Of a stretch of 64,000 nucleotides of DNA, positions 48,513 through 59,491 are shown one piece after another. Made by a program: the position numbers and the translations under genes. The DNA is from Siphonodentalium dalli (lineage: Eukaryota; Mollusca; Scaphopoda; Gadilida; Siphonodentaliidae). Location: NCBI GenBank assembly GCA_032622095.1, contig CP136061.1:213250373-213314372 (forward strand), read 5' to 3'. Under the pieces are notes generated by a model that made no database searches, was not told the origin of the DNA, and saw only the letters and a list, made by a program, of their open reading frames with translations. How positions within the stretch are numbered: position 1 is the first letter of the stretch; each line of letters starts with the position of its first letter.

Positions 48513-49001
48513 CGCGTTCTATACTAAATGGATTTCCCCACTCAGTTATAAAATTATACATTGGAATGGTCTATTATTCATCTGGAGGGGTTTCCAGGGA
48601 AAATAAAGTAAGTGCAGATGGAGTCCTACTTATTGGAGGGAAATATTCAGAAAATAAGTTCAACAAACAAACCTTGAAATAGTGTGTCTGTCATTTGCAG
48701 AATGAGGTCCTCAGAGGGTGAATTTAGTGATGCTACCCCGCATAGCGGGCTAGCATCACCAAATTCACACTCTGGGGACCTCATTCTGCTTACACCTCAG
48801 TAGAATGAGGTTCCCATAGGGTGAATTTGGTGATGCTAGCCCGCTATGCGGGGTAGCATCACTAAATTCACCCTCTGGGGACCTCATTCTGCAAATGACA
48901 GACACACTATTTCAAGGCTTGTCAACAAACGACCGTGCAACTAATTATCTGAACATTTCCCAACATAACTACTCGTCAGTGAGTATTTAGTATAGAAAGG
49001 G
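48513..49001. mobile_element. TTAA-flanked piggyBac-like short element, host of a nested insertion
   Basis: TTAA at 48509-48512 and 49002-49005. The ends read CGCGTTCTATACTAAAT and (inverse) CCCTTTCTATACTAAAT. A C-C-C terminus at a TTAA site is the piggyBac pattern. Interior sequence is interrupted by 48669-48922. Confidence 0.65.
48669..48922. mobile_element. Doubly palindromic 254-bp element with 8-bp target duplication
   Basis: CAACAAAC flanks both sides (48661-48668 and 48923-48930). The outer inverted arms (CCTTGAAATAGTGTGTCTG) enclose two successive hairpins, each built from GCAGAATGAGG...CTCATTCTGC with inner GTGATGCTA..CCCGC..GCGGG..TAGCATCAC. The whole can thus fold as a four-armed structure. 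Related to 63231-63691. Confidence 0.75.
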
Positions 49002-49099
49002 TTAAAATGAGGACAGCAAAGTGACAAATGCAATAAGAAATTCGAATGTCGGATCGGCACGAAACCGCGAGCCTCTTGCTCTGTCATGACTGGAGCTTC

Positions 49100-49260
49100 C
49101 TGAAATTTTGCGAAAACCCTATGCCAATGCATTCTCTTATATATGCGAGTCTCACATAAGCGAGTGCATTCTTTTAATTATGCGAGGCTCCCTATGGGAC
49201 ACTCGCATATATAAGAGAATGTACTGGCACAGGGTCGTTAATGCTGCACCAGCGCATCTC
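49100..49260. repeat. Member of the ATATATAAGAG palindromic family
   Basis: CCAATGCATTCTCTTATATA ... TCGCATATATAAGAGAATG with a GAGGCTCCCTATGGGA centre. Other members or fragments are at 11775-11940, 45550-45640, 53440-53480 and 57010-57400. Confidence 0.7.
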
Positions 49261-49313
49261 CCGCCATGAAAGGGTTAGACACGTCATCTGCAAAATACAA
49301 TAGTTGGCATTAA

Positions 49314-49824
49314 AGGCACTTATATAGTGGGTAATTGTGCAAACATTACAAGAGTCTATAAAAACATCACCACTAAGCAGAACATAAAGAAATTGATCAA
49401 CTTTTTTCTTATATTAATTACGGATCACTCTTCAACTATTATATTTTGCGTGCTGAAACCCATTGGTATGTAAACAAAACTGTTACAGTGAGTTGTCAAT
49501 AAACATCGATACTCGCGTAGTATGTTAAAATGTTTTAGTCTAAATAAGATTTTCCGTCTTATTTTTTAATGATTTGCCTTTTTCCAATGTTTACCGTCAA
49601 ATTTCGATTAAACTTTGGTATCTTATTGGAATTTGACTGTAATGACACTGTACCGGTGATGTTTAAATAACAATGGTTTCGGTATGCGAAACAGAGTTAT
49701 TGGAGAGTTATTAATAATGAAAATTATACCAAATTTGATCTAGTTTACATGTACTTGTTGGTGATATTTGTTTTTCCAAAAAATGTCATATCGCATGAAC
49801 TCACTTAGAAGGCCTAGAGTACCT
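49314..49824. mobile_element. TTAA element, family B, second copy
   Basis: TTAA at 49310-49313 and 49825-49828. The ends AGGCACT and (inverse) AGGTACTCTAGG are less similar to each other than in copy 1. The interior matches 44643-45122. Confidence 0.55.
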
Positions 49825-49974
49825 TTAACAACTTAACAAGGTGACATGATACATTCAAACGTCGACTAAGGTTCCGAAAAATGCCTCGCATACCCGTCGT
49901 TTGAGACAAACCGAACAACAATCGAAGCATCTTTTGAAGAAGTTGTCACATTCTGACCATGTGGTGGAAGTGTA

Positions 49975-50122
49975 CAGTAATGCCCTAAGTAATCGACTCC
50001 ATAACCGCAGCAGAATTATGGGTAACTTTTCAGGATTTAGTCGGAAATATGGCTTGTTGCCATTCATCGGAAAGCTCATATATCTGCTGTGGTTATGGAG
50101 TCGATTACTTTGGGCATTACTG
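49975..50122. mobile_element. Tc1/mariner-like MITE hairpin, 46 bp beyond the SOBP stop codon
   Basis: TA at 49973-49974 and 50123-50124. The termini are CAGTAATGCCCTAAGTAATC and its inverse, a CAGT start at a TA site being the Tc1/mariner pattern. It lies in the likely SOBP 3' UTR. Confidence 0.75.
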
Positions 50123-50167
50123 TATTAGCAACAGCCTCTGTATGTGCATGATAACGAGCCAAACATA

Positions 50168-52044
50168 TTATTTCGTCCTTAACCGGGACCGTAAAGCCCG
50201 TCGTTTTGCGGCCTCCATAATGTCTTTGGTTATCCGACTGTACACACGTCTGTATTGATTCACAGGCGATGGGCTCCTTTTCCGCTTCATTATGGGGGGA
50301 GCATCAAGAATCCGGCCCCTCCTCGATGAATATCCCTGAATAGGAACAGGGACTGGAAGAACATTTGCTTCGGCCAATGGAGGCTCTTTCTTTGTAGGGA
50401 CTATATGTATCAGCGGAACGTTCTCGTCGTCCGGTTCATTTCCGTCGTCTGCCGTATCCAGATTGTCCACGGACTCGTCCTCTGATTTCGCGCTAATTTC
50501 CGATGACTGCTGTGCGAGTTTTTTCTTCCTCTTATTTGAATTCGCAGAATCCATGGACAAGTCAATGACACCGTCGCTCGCGTACGTGGTGTGCCCACGA
50601 TATTCGGAACGCATCAATGAATAATCTTCGACCGGAGACGAACTATTTTGTGATTGTTCCGCCAAGACACCCGACTCATTTTTCACAGAATCAGGACTAG
50701 AAGCCTCACTCATTGCGGGTGTGTAATCCGCAAGAGGTTGTTCAACCGCTGGTATCAGTGTGTTAATAGCATGCGGCGACATGGTTGGCTCTAGAACATG
50801 TTCTCTGTTCATTTCTGATTTCTCGTCACATGTTTCAGTTTTAATATTACTGGGTTCTTTCCAATTCAACGCCTTCTTTATTTGATCCATAGTCAATGGA
50901 ATCGGTATCGGTATAGGAATTGGTACCGGGAAAGCCACGGGTAGAGGGAGTAGCATCGTCGCTGCGGGAAGTCCAAGAGATTGTGGATCCCTATGAACTG
51001 GTAGTGGGCCAAAAGGCTGAAACCCAGGCATCGATAAACCTGGTTGTGTCAGTAAAGATGCCCTCGCGTGGTTTGAAACAGCTTGCAACGCCGATGCAGA
51101 CAACTTCGAAGTGTCGGTTGATCTATTTAAAGTGTTTGGACTTTTTTGTGTTGAAATATGATCGGCGCCTTTACCCGAAATGTCACTCCTTGGTGAATGA
51201 AGGTGATTCACGGGTGTGCTTGATGCGCTAGGACTCGGCCTACCGGGGAACCCCGGAATTGCGTCACCGAATCCATTTTGGGCAAACGTATTCATTAAAT
51301 GTTGGGGTGTCAAACCCGCATACATCATCTGATGAAGATAATTCTGTGTCACAGGAGGCAAGTCAAGAAATTGGCCGTTAGGCAGAACACATGGAACATC
51401 TCCTCGAAATAACGAAGACGAAATCGCGTTACCATGGGAACTATGAGACATTCGCTGATTTTCAGAACTAACGGACGGCGTTGATTTAGACTTTGATCTC
51501 TCTTTCTCCTTATCCATCCTTTCGTTGGAAGAATCGCGTCCGCTCTGAAACAGTTTAGACCCAACAATAGAACGTCTTTCGGGTTTCTGATTATGAGATA
51601 ATTTCGAATGTTCCCCAACTTTTCCTTTAGAACCTTCCGATTTCATCTTATTTCGCGACTTTAACCATAACTCCGGAGTTATCATAACTTTTTCATCTTT
51701 CCCACTAGAGCTGCCAGTGTCTTTTGATTTCAGTTTATCCAGGTGTTCCTGTGCCTCCTTGCAGAATATGTTCATTTTGTATTGGTTTAAACACTTATCA
51801 GTACAGAACTGTAGCTGTTGTTCTCCGTTATGGAACTCAACGTAATCTATAGTTGGCCTAACATGTTTGCACCAATCGCACATTTTAGTCTTTTTGAAGG
51901 AAGCCCGTCGGCATTGACTGAAGCATATTTCGCTACAGAAGCCTTTCAGGCCGGTATCACTTTTCAGCGTAAACAACTTTAGTCCAGGTTTTTGGCACCA
52001 GTTGCAAATTATCAGCTTCGGCGAGCTTCCTCGGCTTGTGTTAT
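50168..52044 (-). CDS. SOBP: Sine oculis-binding protein homolog (SOBP), main/last exon
   Basis: Nuclear FCS-type zinc-finger protein; in vertebrates SOBP (Jackson circler) binds Six-family homeodomain partners and is needed for inner-ear and brain development. After a CCATTTCAG acceptor this exon encodes residues 23-647 of the proposed protein. The first finger has C36/C39 (ICNWCQKPG) and C59/C63 (FCSEICFSQC). The second has C78/C81 (MCDWCKHVRPT) and C103/C107 (FCTDKCLNQYKM). These match human SOBP in order and spacing, but the spacer between them is short. Later come a proline/isoleucine tract (PVPIPIPIPIPL, about residue 394-405), a V-I-D-L motif near 517 (SUMO-interaction-like) and a basic tail. 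The overall layout agrees with human SOBP (873 residues), but this one is shorter. The stop is at 50168-50170. A hairpin MITE lies close on each side. Confidence 0.92.
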
Positions 52045-52092
52045 CTGAAATGGAAGTAGAAGTAATGTATTCAGAATTTACTCGAACATGTA

Positions 52093-52259
52093 CAGTAATG
52101 CCCTAAGTAATAGACTCCTTAAACACAGCAGAATTATGGGTAACTTTTCAGGATTTATGCTTTCCGATGAATGGCAACAAGCCATATTTCCGACTAAATC
52201 CTGAAAAGTTATCCATAATTCTGCTGTGTTTAAGGAGTCGATTACTTAGGGCATTACTG
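52093..52259. mobile_element. Second copy of the Tc1/mariner-like MITE, 48 bp upstream of the SOBP exon
   Basis: TA at 52091-52092 and 52260-52261. Same CAGTAATGCCCTAAGTAAT termini, here with a fuller palindrome (CAGCAGAATTATGGGTAAC paired to its inverse). Lies in the SOBP intron next to the splice acceptor. Confidence 0.8.
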
Positions 52260-52261
52260 TA

Positions 52262-52649
52262 CTCTTGGGGTCCAAATAAGCATACGGTGCGGAAAAAGAG
52301 TACAGGGTGGACAATTCTGCTAAATCCAATAAGAGTACAGGGTGGCAATTTACAACATGGAAGCAAGTCTATCTGAAATGCTATATATATAAGGTTAACC
52401 ATATATATTTCTCATATTGTGCACTGTTTGTTGTCATAGGAATTACCAAACAGACTTCCAGCAACAAGTTTGTACTATCTGTTCCTGATCTGATTTAAGG
52501 TTCCAGCAATTCTGATAGGCATATAGTATAAATTTCTTGAAAATCCCGCTTAAAATAAACATACAGACCCAAAATAAGCACCATATACAGGGCGGCAACT
52601 TTTCCAAAAATTAATAAGCATATGGGTATGCTTATTTGGATCCCAAGAG
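52262..52649. mobile_element. 388-bp TIR element abutting the MITE
   Basis: CTCTTGGGGTCCAAATAAGC at the left end is matched inverted at the right (one G/A difference over 24 bp), with TA at both flanks (52260-52261, 52650-52651). It shares the left TA with the previous MITE. A solo end occurs near 11341-11371. Confidence 0.7.
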
Positions 52650-52651
52650 TA

Positions 52652-53110
52652 CGTATACGAAGATGTCGCCATGAGCCACAACCAATAATGTGGCAACAGC
52701 GGAAGGTGTCTCGCTATACCATACATATCTTAGTTGTTGTAGGTAGTAATTTCTCACAGAGAGTGTTTGGGGGGGGGGGGCAACCGCGGCATTGGCTCTT
52801 TCCCTAATCCATAAATTTCTCACATGTTTCTCTTGTTGGATTTTATAGTGTAGATGCATGTGGCCAATAATTGGCTAATCTGTTTTAAAACTCACATGTA
52901 TGCATATAGTCACATCTGCCTTTCCATATTCCCGTCGAATTTTATTTTGATTTTATGGCTAACATTAGTGTCGTCTTAATTTGCCTGTTTTGATGATACA
53001 TGTAGCAATTATTCATATTTTTGATTGATTATATTGTCATGTCCGCACACGTTGTTAACCGTTTTAAACACATCCACATGATTTTACATTTCTCGCGATT
53101 TGTTTTCTCA
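52652..53110. other. SOBP intron, no feature supported
   Basis: AT-rich, with a G-run at 52769-52779. No exon candidate for SOBP found. Confidence 0.5.
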
Positions 53111-53118
53111 TTCCTTAA

Positions 53119-53518
53119 CCCTTTCAACGCAAGGGGCCGATCTTATCGGCCCTAATTTACGGTCTGTAAAATCGGCCCTAAATTAGATTTTTTGGGGTTG
53201 AATTTTTTGGGTATGCTTAAGCATGCTATGGCGAATTTAAAAACAAACTGGTTAAAACCTTAGCGGCATGTTATAACTCAAAACTATCACCAAGTATTCA
53301 TAGTAATAATTTTGATGCCCATGAAAAACGTAAGATTCCCTGGCACTAAACCTACAAAATAAGTCTGTTAAAGAATATAAGAAAAAATTATTAAAATTGT
53401 AAAAAATAATAACAAATGATGAAAAATTGGTGACCTATGGTCGACTCGCATATATAAGAGAATGCATTGGCACAGGGTATATGGGTTGATACAAAAATCT
53501 GACCTGTCACTGAAAGGG
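53119..53518. mobile_element. 400-bp TTAA/CCC element (piggyBac-like MITE)
   Basis: TTAA at 53115-53118 and 53519-53522. The ends are CCCTTTCA and its inverse. Near the left end GGGCCGATCTTATCGGCCC folds as a hairpin. Near the right end lies a fragment of the ATATATAAGAG family (53440-53480). Confidence 0.65.
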
Positions 53519-53799
53519 TTAATGCCTACTTCCCGGTGGTTGTTCGTTCTACATATATACACATTTCTGCATGATATCTTACCGTTACTCTTTAATACTC
53601 AAATCCACACGGTCTTATATTTCTTCGTCAATTAAATCTATTTGAATTTAGTGCTCATAACTGTAGTATCGACTGCGCCTCGGCGTTTTAATGTTGAACT
53701 ATAGTTCTCACATGCGCATGGTCCCATGTTTTACTGTATGTTTTTATTTCAAATGTACATGCATATGTTATTGTTATCGCTTGGTATCGAGTAATGGTA

Positions 53800-54210
53800 T
53801 TAATATTGGTTGACCGAATGTAAATATAGGCACATATATATAATATAAATCATAGGCATAATTACCAATTCGGTGCCCAACGTTTCATAGTGTATGTAAC
53901 TCATCAACATGTCTTCTCTTACGGATGCGGAAATTAGTCTGGCATATGCAGGCTTGATATAGGACATTTTTGACCATGATGCTTGCTTGGCGTGGGGTAT
54001 CGAAAGATTAAAATCGCCAAGGGACTTAGTTGAATGTATTGGTCTGAATAATCTGAGCAAGAAGGTACAATATAATATGTTTTCCTTAAATAGCTCAGAG
54101 TTTGCCACCCCCGCCTGGTAGATCAATCCCGGATCATATAGCCCCAAGTCGGGGACCATATTAGCCCCTGCGTCGGGGAAATCCTGATCCACCACTGCTA
54201 TAAATATCAA
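53800..54210 (-). other. Open frame of 136 codons, unassigned
   Basis: The minus-strand frame contains SIPHAKQASWSKMSYIK, YARLISASVREDML and related text. The plus strand over the same bases reads MSSLTDAEISLAYAG, a stop, then ACLAWGIERLKSPRDLVE and a possible AAG/GTACAA donor. Either strand could be a decayed exon or a retroelement piece; I recognise neither. Confidence 0.25.
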
Positions 54211-54544
54211 GAGAGGACTGGTAATTATTTAAATAAAACGTCCACCATATGGGTTATCCCACGAACAATTATTTTAAGTGGCCTGGCGACTCGGTCCAAG
54301 ACAGCGACTTCTCTGCATTCCGACATAATTGGAACTCGAACTCAGTGGGGTCAACACGTCGGCAATGATTGGGTTGTCAGTGGACACATATTACACTGTC
54401 TGTATGATCCATGTAAAACGCCAAATACACGATAATTACAGAGATTACATGCATGTGTGTATCCACCCTTAGTGAGAAGTGTGCATGACGCTGTTGGGAC
54501 AATAAACATGTTCCAGCGGTCTACTCGCATGTTAGATAATGTCA

Positions 54545-55104
54545 TGATTCTCTACTCCGGTTAACGGCCGTAGAGATCATACTCCACCAGTACTAAACCT
54601 GGGAACTTTTTGAAGTTTTGACATTGAACCTTATAAAGTCGAAAAATAACGCGGTGAATATATTTCTTTGTTAATTAATACCCGTTGCTTAATTGTTTAC
54701 TTATCTGTAGGCGAAGGTCCCAGCTCGAAATGGCATGTTTTTTCTGTGACTAAATCGCAATAAAAATTTTATTAATTACCCAGGAGAAATTCCACAGTTG
54801 TAAGCGAAGCAAAGCACAATCACTCATAAAGTCACTTAAATTGTGAACATTTTGTGCAATAACTGTTATGTCATTTGTAAAATTACATTTATTGTTATTG
54901 TACTAATAATATATAATCTAATAGAGTTGGAACCTTCACCTGTACTGAAGTACATTATCAAGGAACAGAGAATAACTAAGAAATATATTCCCCGCGTTAT
55001 TTTTTCAACATTAAAAAGGATCCCTGTCAAAACTTCAAAAAGTTCCAAGGTTTTTGTACTGGTGGAGTATGATCTCTACGTGCGTAGCTAAGAGTAGAGA
55101 TTCA
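54545..55104. mobile_element. 0.56-kb element with about 115-bp terminal inverted repeats
   Basis: CATGAWTCTCTACTC starts each arm; TAGAGATCATACTCCACCAG, AACTTTTTGAAGTTTTGACA and AATAACGCGG follow in one arm and inverted in the other. The middle is AT-rich without a frame. Target duplication not clear. Confidence 0.65.
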
Positions 55105-55128
55105 TGGGATGATCTACTCACATGTATA

Positions 55129-55691
55129 CAGGGCCCGCGCTGGACCGAAATTTACTTTTGCCAAATGAAAATATTTTTTGCCAAATTCTTTTAGAATTTA
55201 CCAAATGCTACCATTTTCTGCAAAATTAAGTCTTATGTTTCGCCACTCACGGTTTGAACGACTTTTGATATCGATAGGAAAGCTGTTAGTTAATAATTAT
55301 TTTTCATACAACAATAAACTAATCACAGAACAATAAAATGAAAGCAGGGTTGCTTCATCAGAAAGGCACAACACGAGAGGATTAGCTATATAAACACCAC
55401 CACACTAAATACGGGTAATCCCTCCACCATCGATATTATATATAATAGCTATCAGATTAACTACATCTTAATAGAGGTGCTAAACCTTTCCTAAACCATA
55501 TAAAACACCACTAATATAATTATTTTGTAAGAGTTTCCTAAAATGAATGGTATTCATTGACCAATATTTGTCAGATGTCTTGAAGAATTAAAAAGTGACT
55601 TGCCAAAACTTTTGTCAAATGAAAATATTTTTTGCCAAATGTGAATTATTTTTGCCATTGGCAAATTTGGCAAGTGGCAGCGCGAACCCTG
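55129..55691. mobile_element. hAT-type non-autonomous element, perfect 8-bp target duplication
   Basis: CATGTATA at 55121-55128 and 55692-55699. The termini are CAGGGCCCGCGCTG and (inverse) CAGGGTTCGCGCTG. An 8-bp duplication with CAGGG ends is diagnostic of the hAT superfamily. Repeated TTGCCAAATG phrases lie near both ends. Length 563 bp, no transposase. Confidence 0.85.
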
Positions 55692-55724
55692 CATGTATAT
55701 CTAAAGGTTGAACTGTTCAACCAG

Positions 55725-56370
55725 TTAGACAGCTGGAGGTATACGTGACATATACGTACTATTCGAAAAACAATCCCGACAGCACGAAGAAGGCTGCAAA
55801 TTAAATTTACTGGGAGAATTCAGAACTTTTGTCCCATACCATGTATAAAGTTGATATTCGGAAGCGGACGTAGTCGCAGCAAATGAGGACTCCATAACTA
55901 TACATGTATACACTATACACACCTGGGTAAGTCGAGAAAGGACATTATCAAAACGGCTTAATGTCAGTCCACATGTACTATAGTACTTCAGATTTGCACA
56001 ACGATTTCGTGTGGTAGGTGGGTTGTATGGGGGAATAAAAAAATATATACCTATAAATGAACCGTATGCACCAAGATGTGAGTACATGTGTGTGCACCTG
56101 TGCAGGATCAAATTACTTTGACACTGCATGTGTCACATGGATGTCACACTATAGTACCGAACAAAGTTGAATTTGGGTACATGGTGGACATTGTCGCCAT
56201 TGTGGCGACGCAGATCCCGGTTATGAGTACTTTCGATATATTGGTGTACCATATCTGACGCTGTGTTTTTTTATGCGAGCTTGAGATATATCCATTTCCA
56301 TTGGCGCCACGAAGGGTCGATTGATGGATTTAAATATACACATATTGGATACGCATGTCAGCAACATATA
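55725..56370. other. SOBP intron, no feature supported
   Basis: A 134-codon minus-strand frame (55725-56129) has no motif and ordinary composition. I see no splice-bounded exon. Confidence 0.45.
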
Positions 56371-56374
56371 CAAA

Positions 56375-56632
56375 TGTACTTAAAGACATATTGTGGACTT
56401 GTTCGGGTGCGTGAAACTGATAAGTTAGTACCCATGCGCTATGCCAACTGTGGGAAAGTAGCATTCTACTAACACCGCCGAAAATTTCAAAGAAATCGGC
56501 CATACCACTCCATAGATATCACAGTCTGAACTACGCTTAATTCTAAATATTTACATCTCAATTCGGGACGGAACAATCGGCGATAAACTAACGCAATTAA
56601 ATGATTTCGCCATCGATAATCGTTGCATTTAA
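56375..56632 (+). repeat. Second copy of the 0.26-kb repeat at 45990-46246
   Basis: Same AAAGACATATTGTGGACTTG start, here preceded by TTAAAGA. Not attached to a family A element in this place. Confidence 0.7.
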
Positions 56633-56972
56633 TTAATATATAAGAATGACGGTGCGTGTGATGTACATTTGGATTGATATTTGTAAACATAACTACTTTG
56701 AGCAAGATTATTCAGCATATTTATTTGATCACCCAACCGGAGTGTTTCACATCACTTTAAAGTAGTAAACTTTCACCCAAAACCCGGCCGCATTCCCATC
56801 AAATAGCGAATAGGAAATCACAAGCTTGAAGCTTCCTATAAAATAAGTACAACGAAACAACGATGAAATCATTCAAAGATTATGTATCACCGAGATTGGT
56901 GACGAGTACCACACGCTGTTACCCTTCATAGAGCTCAGAGAGAAACATACAAAAGTATACTAAAAGCATATT

Positions 56973-57436
56973 TGTGACCCGCCATATCAAATCCAGTGTA
57001 AGTCGGGATTTTTTTTACCCTGTGCCAATGCATTCTCTTATATATGCGAGTCGACCATAGGTCGCCTCGCATATATAAGAGAATTCACTGGCCTAACAAT
57101 TTTTTACAATTTTAATAATTTTTTCTTGTATTCTTTAACAATGTTATAATTTCACCCATACAGAGCCCCAGACAAACATGAGCAGACGACACTCTTCTAT
57201 ATGCTTCTATATATGTGTGGGGCTCCATGCAGGGTAATGGATGTTTTTTTATTTTATGTCCTAAAAATTGTAAGAAACATTTATTTAAAAAAAATGATAA
57301 AAAATTGTTATATAGGCCAATGCATTCTCTTATATATGCGAGGCGACCTATGGTCGACTCGCATATATAAGAGAATGCATTGGCACAGGGTAAAAAAAAT
57401 CCCGACTTACGACTGGATTTGATATGGCGGGTCACA
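56973..57436. mobile_element. Nested palindromic element of about 0.46 kb
   Basis: Outer arms (TGTGACCCGCCATATCAAAT and inverse) enclose TACCCTGTGCCAATGC / GCATTGGCACAGGGTA. Each of these flanks a smaller perfect hairpin (TCTTATATATGCGAG..CTCGCATATATAAGA with a GACCATAGGTC centre). The spacer has a further GGGGCTC inverted pair. Confidence 0.8.
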
Positions 57437-58380
57437 TTTCTGCAAGAGACCATAGGTACTTAAATTAGCTTCTCAGAACCCCACAAAGAAATGAGCTACA
57501 AGTATTGCCGGCTGAGTCCCCTTGCATGGGACTTAATTTCTATTTATAGCCGATCAGAATTCACACTCAACGATTGAACACAATAACAATACATTTTTAT
57601 GTCTATCAGATAATTATGTACCGTACATACAACCGATTTTATACATCCATAGTATATATGCATAGCTATATATCGTGCCCAAAAAAGCTTCTAAAAATAT
57701 GGGCGTTTTATTTATAGAAATGGGAATTTTTGGGACGGATTAAAAGTCGAACTGCGACCCGGAGGCCGAGTCCGGTAAAAGGTGTAGTTGGGAATTCTGG
57801 TGAGATGCATGAGAAACCTTCAGCGATAAGACGTATATATAGTTGTAATAATTTTATGGATTAGTTTTTTAGCGGAATTATATATGAGTTGGTCATTCGT
57901 GAACCAATATATTTTATTACAATCATGGGTATATAATATATGATCTTGAGCGCGTTACTATTAAATTTTCTGACATTAGTTTTCTTGTTTAGAATGTTTC
58001 TCATAAAATACCTAAATCCAAACGATACGGTAAAAGTGCTATTTTAGAACGTAACAAGAGGGAGAACTCTAACATCTAACATCCTCATTAAGGTCAATGC
58101 CATTTAGAATCAACACATTCACTGCCGACGCCATTCAATTGCATGCAAAAAGTACAAGATAGCTCGTAGTCGGCAGTGAGTGCGTTAAGAAATTCGCGCG
58201 GCTGCATCAGAACTAACCCACTTTAAAATATGCCTTTACAGACAAACGCATCCATTTTTGTGATTTATTTTTCAAACGATATTTTTAGTCTTGAAATCTG
58301 GTTTTATCATAACCCAAGCGTATTTAAATAGTGGAACGGACGAAACCGATTTCACAAAGTTTAGTCCATCGGACCACACA
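57437..58380. other. SOBP intron, little structure
   Basis: CACTGCCGAC near 58121 is inverted as GTCGGCAGTG at 58169-58178, a possible small element. No exon was found. Confidence 0.45.
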
Positions 58381-58385
58381 CAGGC

Positions 58386-58485
58386 CACAGGTCCCCAGCA
58401 CAAAAATTGACCCCACCCCAATAATAATTAATCTGGGATAAGTATAATTATTGGGTGGGGTCAATGTTTGTTCTGGGGACCTGTG
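58386..58485. repeat. 100-bp hairpin
   Basis: CACAGGTCCCCAG..ATTGACCCCACCC pairs with GGGTGGGGTCAAT..CTGGGGACCTGTG around an AT-rich loop. Confidence 0.8.
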
Positions 58486-59121
58486 CAGATGGCATGCACA
58501 GGCTTGTGATACATCATTTTGAAGGTTATGACATTGCGCACCAGATAGCACCCGGTGTGAAATATACAAATGGTGCACAAGATGATTTTTAGAGAGTTAA
58601 GAGCCAAAATTCAGCAAAAATATAAATTTTTGTCAAATGCGGCAAAATGAAACATAAAAGTAGAGAAACGCGATTTATTTGCGCGCGAAAGCTTCGAACG
58701 GCATTCGAGCTCGATATATACAGATGACGAATCACACCAAGTTTGCGATTTAAACATATTTGTATTATCCCTCGATAAACAAAATACAAATAAAGATAAT
58801 AGAAATGATGATATGGATATAACTAGAATCCAAATTATGATTTGTTAAATTTTATACCGCTTTCTGCAAAATCATTTGTGTGTGGGTTTGGGAAGAGATT
58901 GGGACCTCAATAATGGCATAGTTCATTGCTCCAGTGATCAGTAAACACGAACAATACCAAACAGAGTCACAATTCTCAAGCAGTTCCAAACAGCAGAAAC
59001 TGATCTAGAAGATATTAGTGAACAAACGAGGGATTCCAATTTTGCCATATACAGTTGATGTTATGTCTTAGCTTCACAGAAATATATGCAAACGTGTATA
59101 CATTTGACAACATTTACTCAC

Positions 59122-59188
59122 TATAATTTGCATCAAACTGAGTTAGTGCCTCGTCTGAAAAACGGCGGCCATGATGGACGGACGCCAT
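59122..59188 (-). CDS. SOBP: Proposed first coding exon of SOBP
   Basis: The ATG at 59188-59186 stands in ACAAGATGGCG, a favourable context. The frame MASVHHGRRFSDEALTQFD continues for 22 codons plus one base to a consensus GTGAGTAAAT donor. That one base plus the two bases opening the 50168-52044 exon complete a codon, giving a 647-residue protein. CpG-rich sequence and a GCCGCC/CCATCTTG (YY1-like) cluster on the start site are promoter-like. Against it: vertebrate SOBP has a longer conserved N terminus that I could not find, so extra exons may be missing or this exon may belong to another gene. Confidence 0.5.
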
Positions 59189-59215
59189 CTTGTCTGGTGT
59201 CTACACGGCCACTTT
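59160..59215 (-). promoter_or_regulatory. YY1-like sites overlapping the proposed SOBP start
   Basis: GGCGGCCATGATGG and GACGCCATCTTG lie within 30 bp in plus-strand orientation. CCAT-containing motifs of this kind often sit just downstream of transcription starts. Inference only. Confidence 0.3.
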
Positions 59216-59491
59216 GTTCGTGTACGCATTGCTTAATTAACAGTTGAGGGACATAATAAGGAAGAACATTAGTGGGTGAAGTTATGTCATGGAGGTGCAG
59301 GTGTGCCCTATCAGCTCCCAGACTTTCACCTACAATAGTCACTGCGTGTAGTTGGTTTATCACAACGACGCTGTTTTCTGCCTGTGATATATATACAATT
59401 TATGAAAATAACAAATTTTGGCTTGATTCAATTTTGAATACATCAACGGACTGTTCCACATCACTTTAACATTGGATTGCCTTCTTTATCT

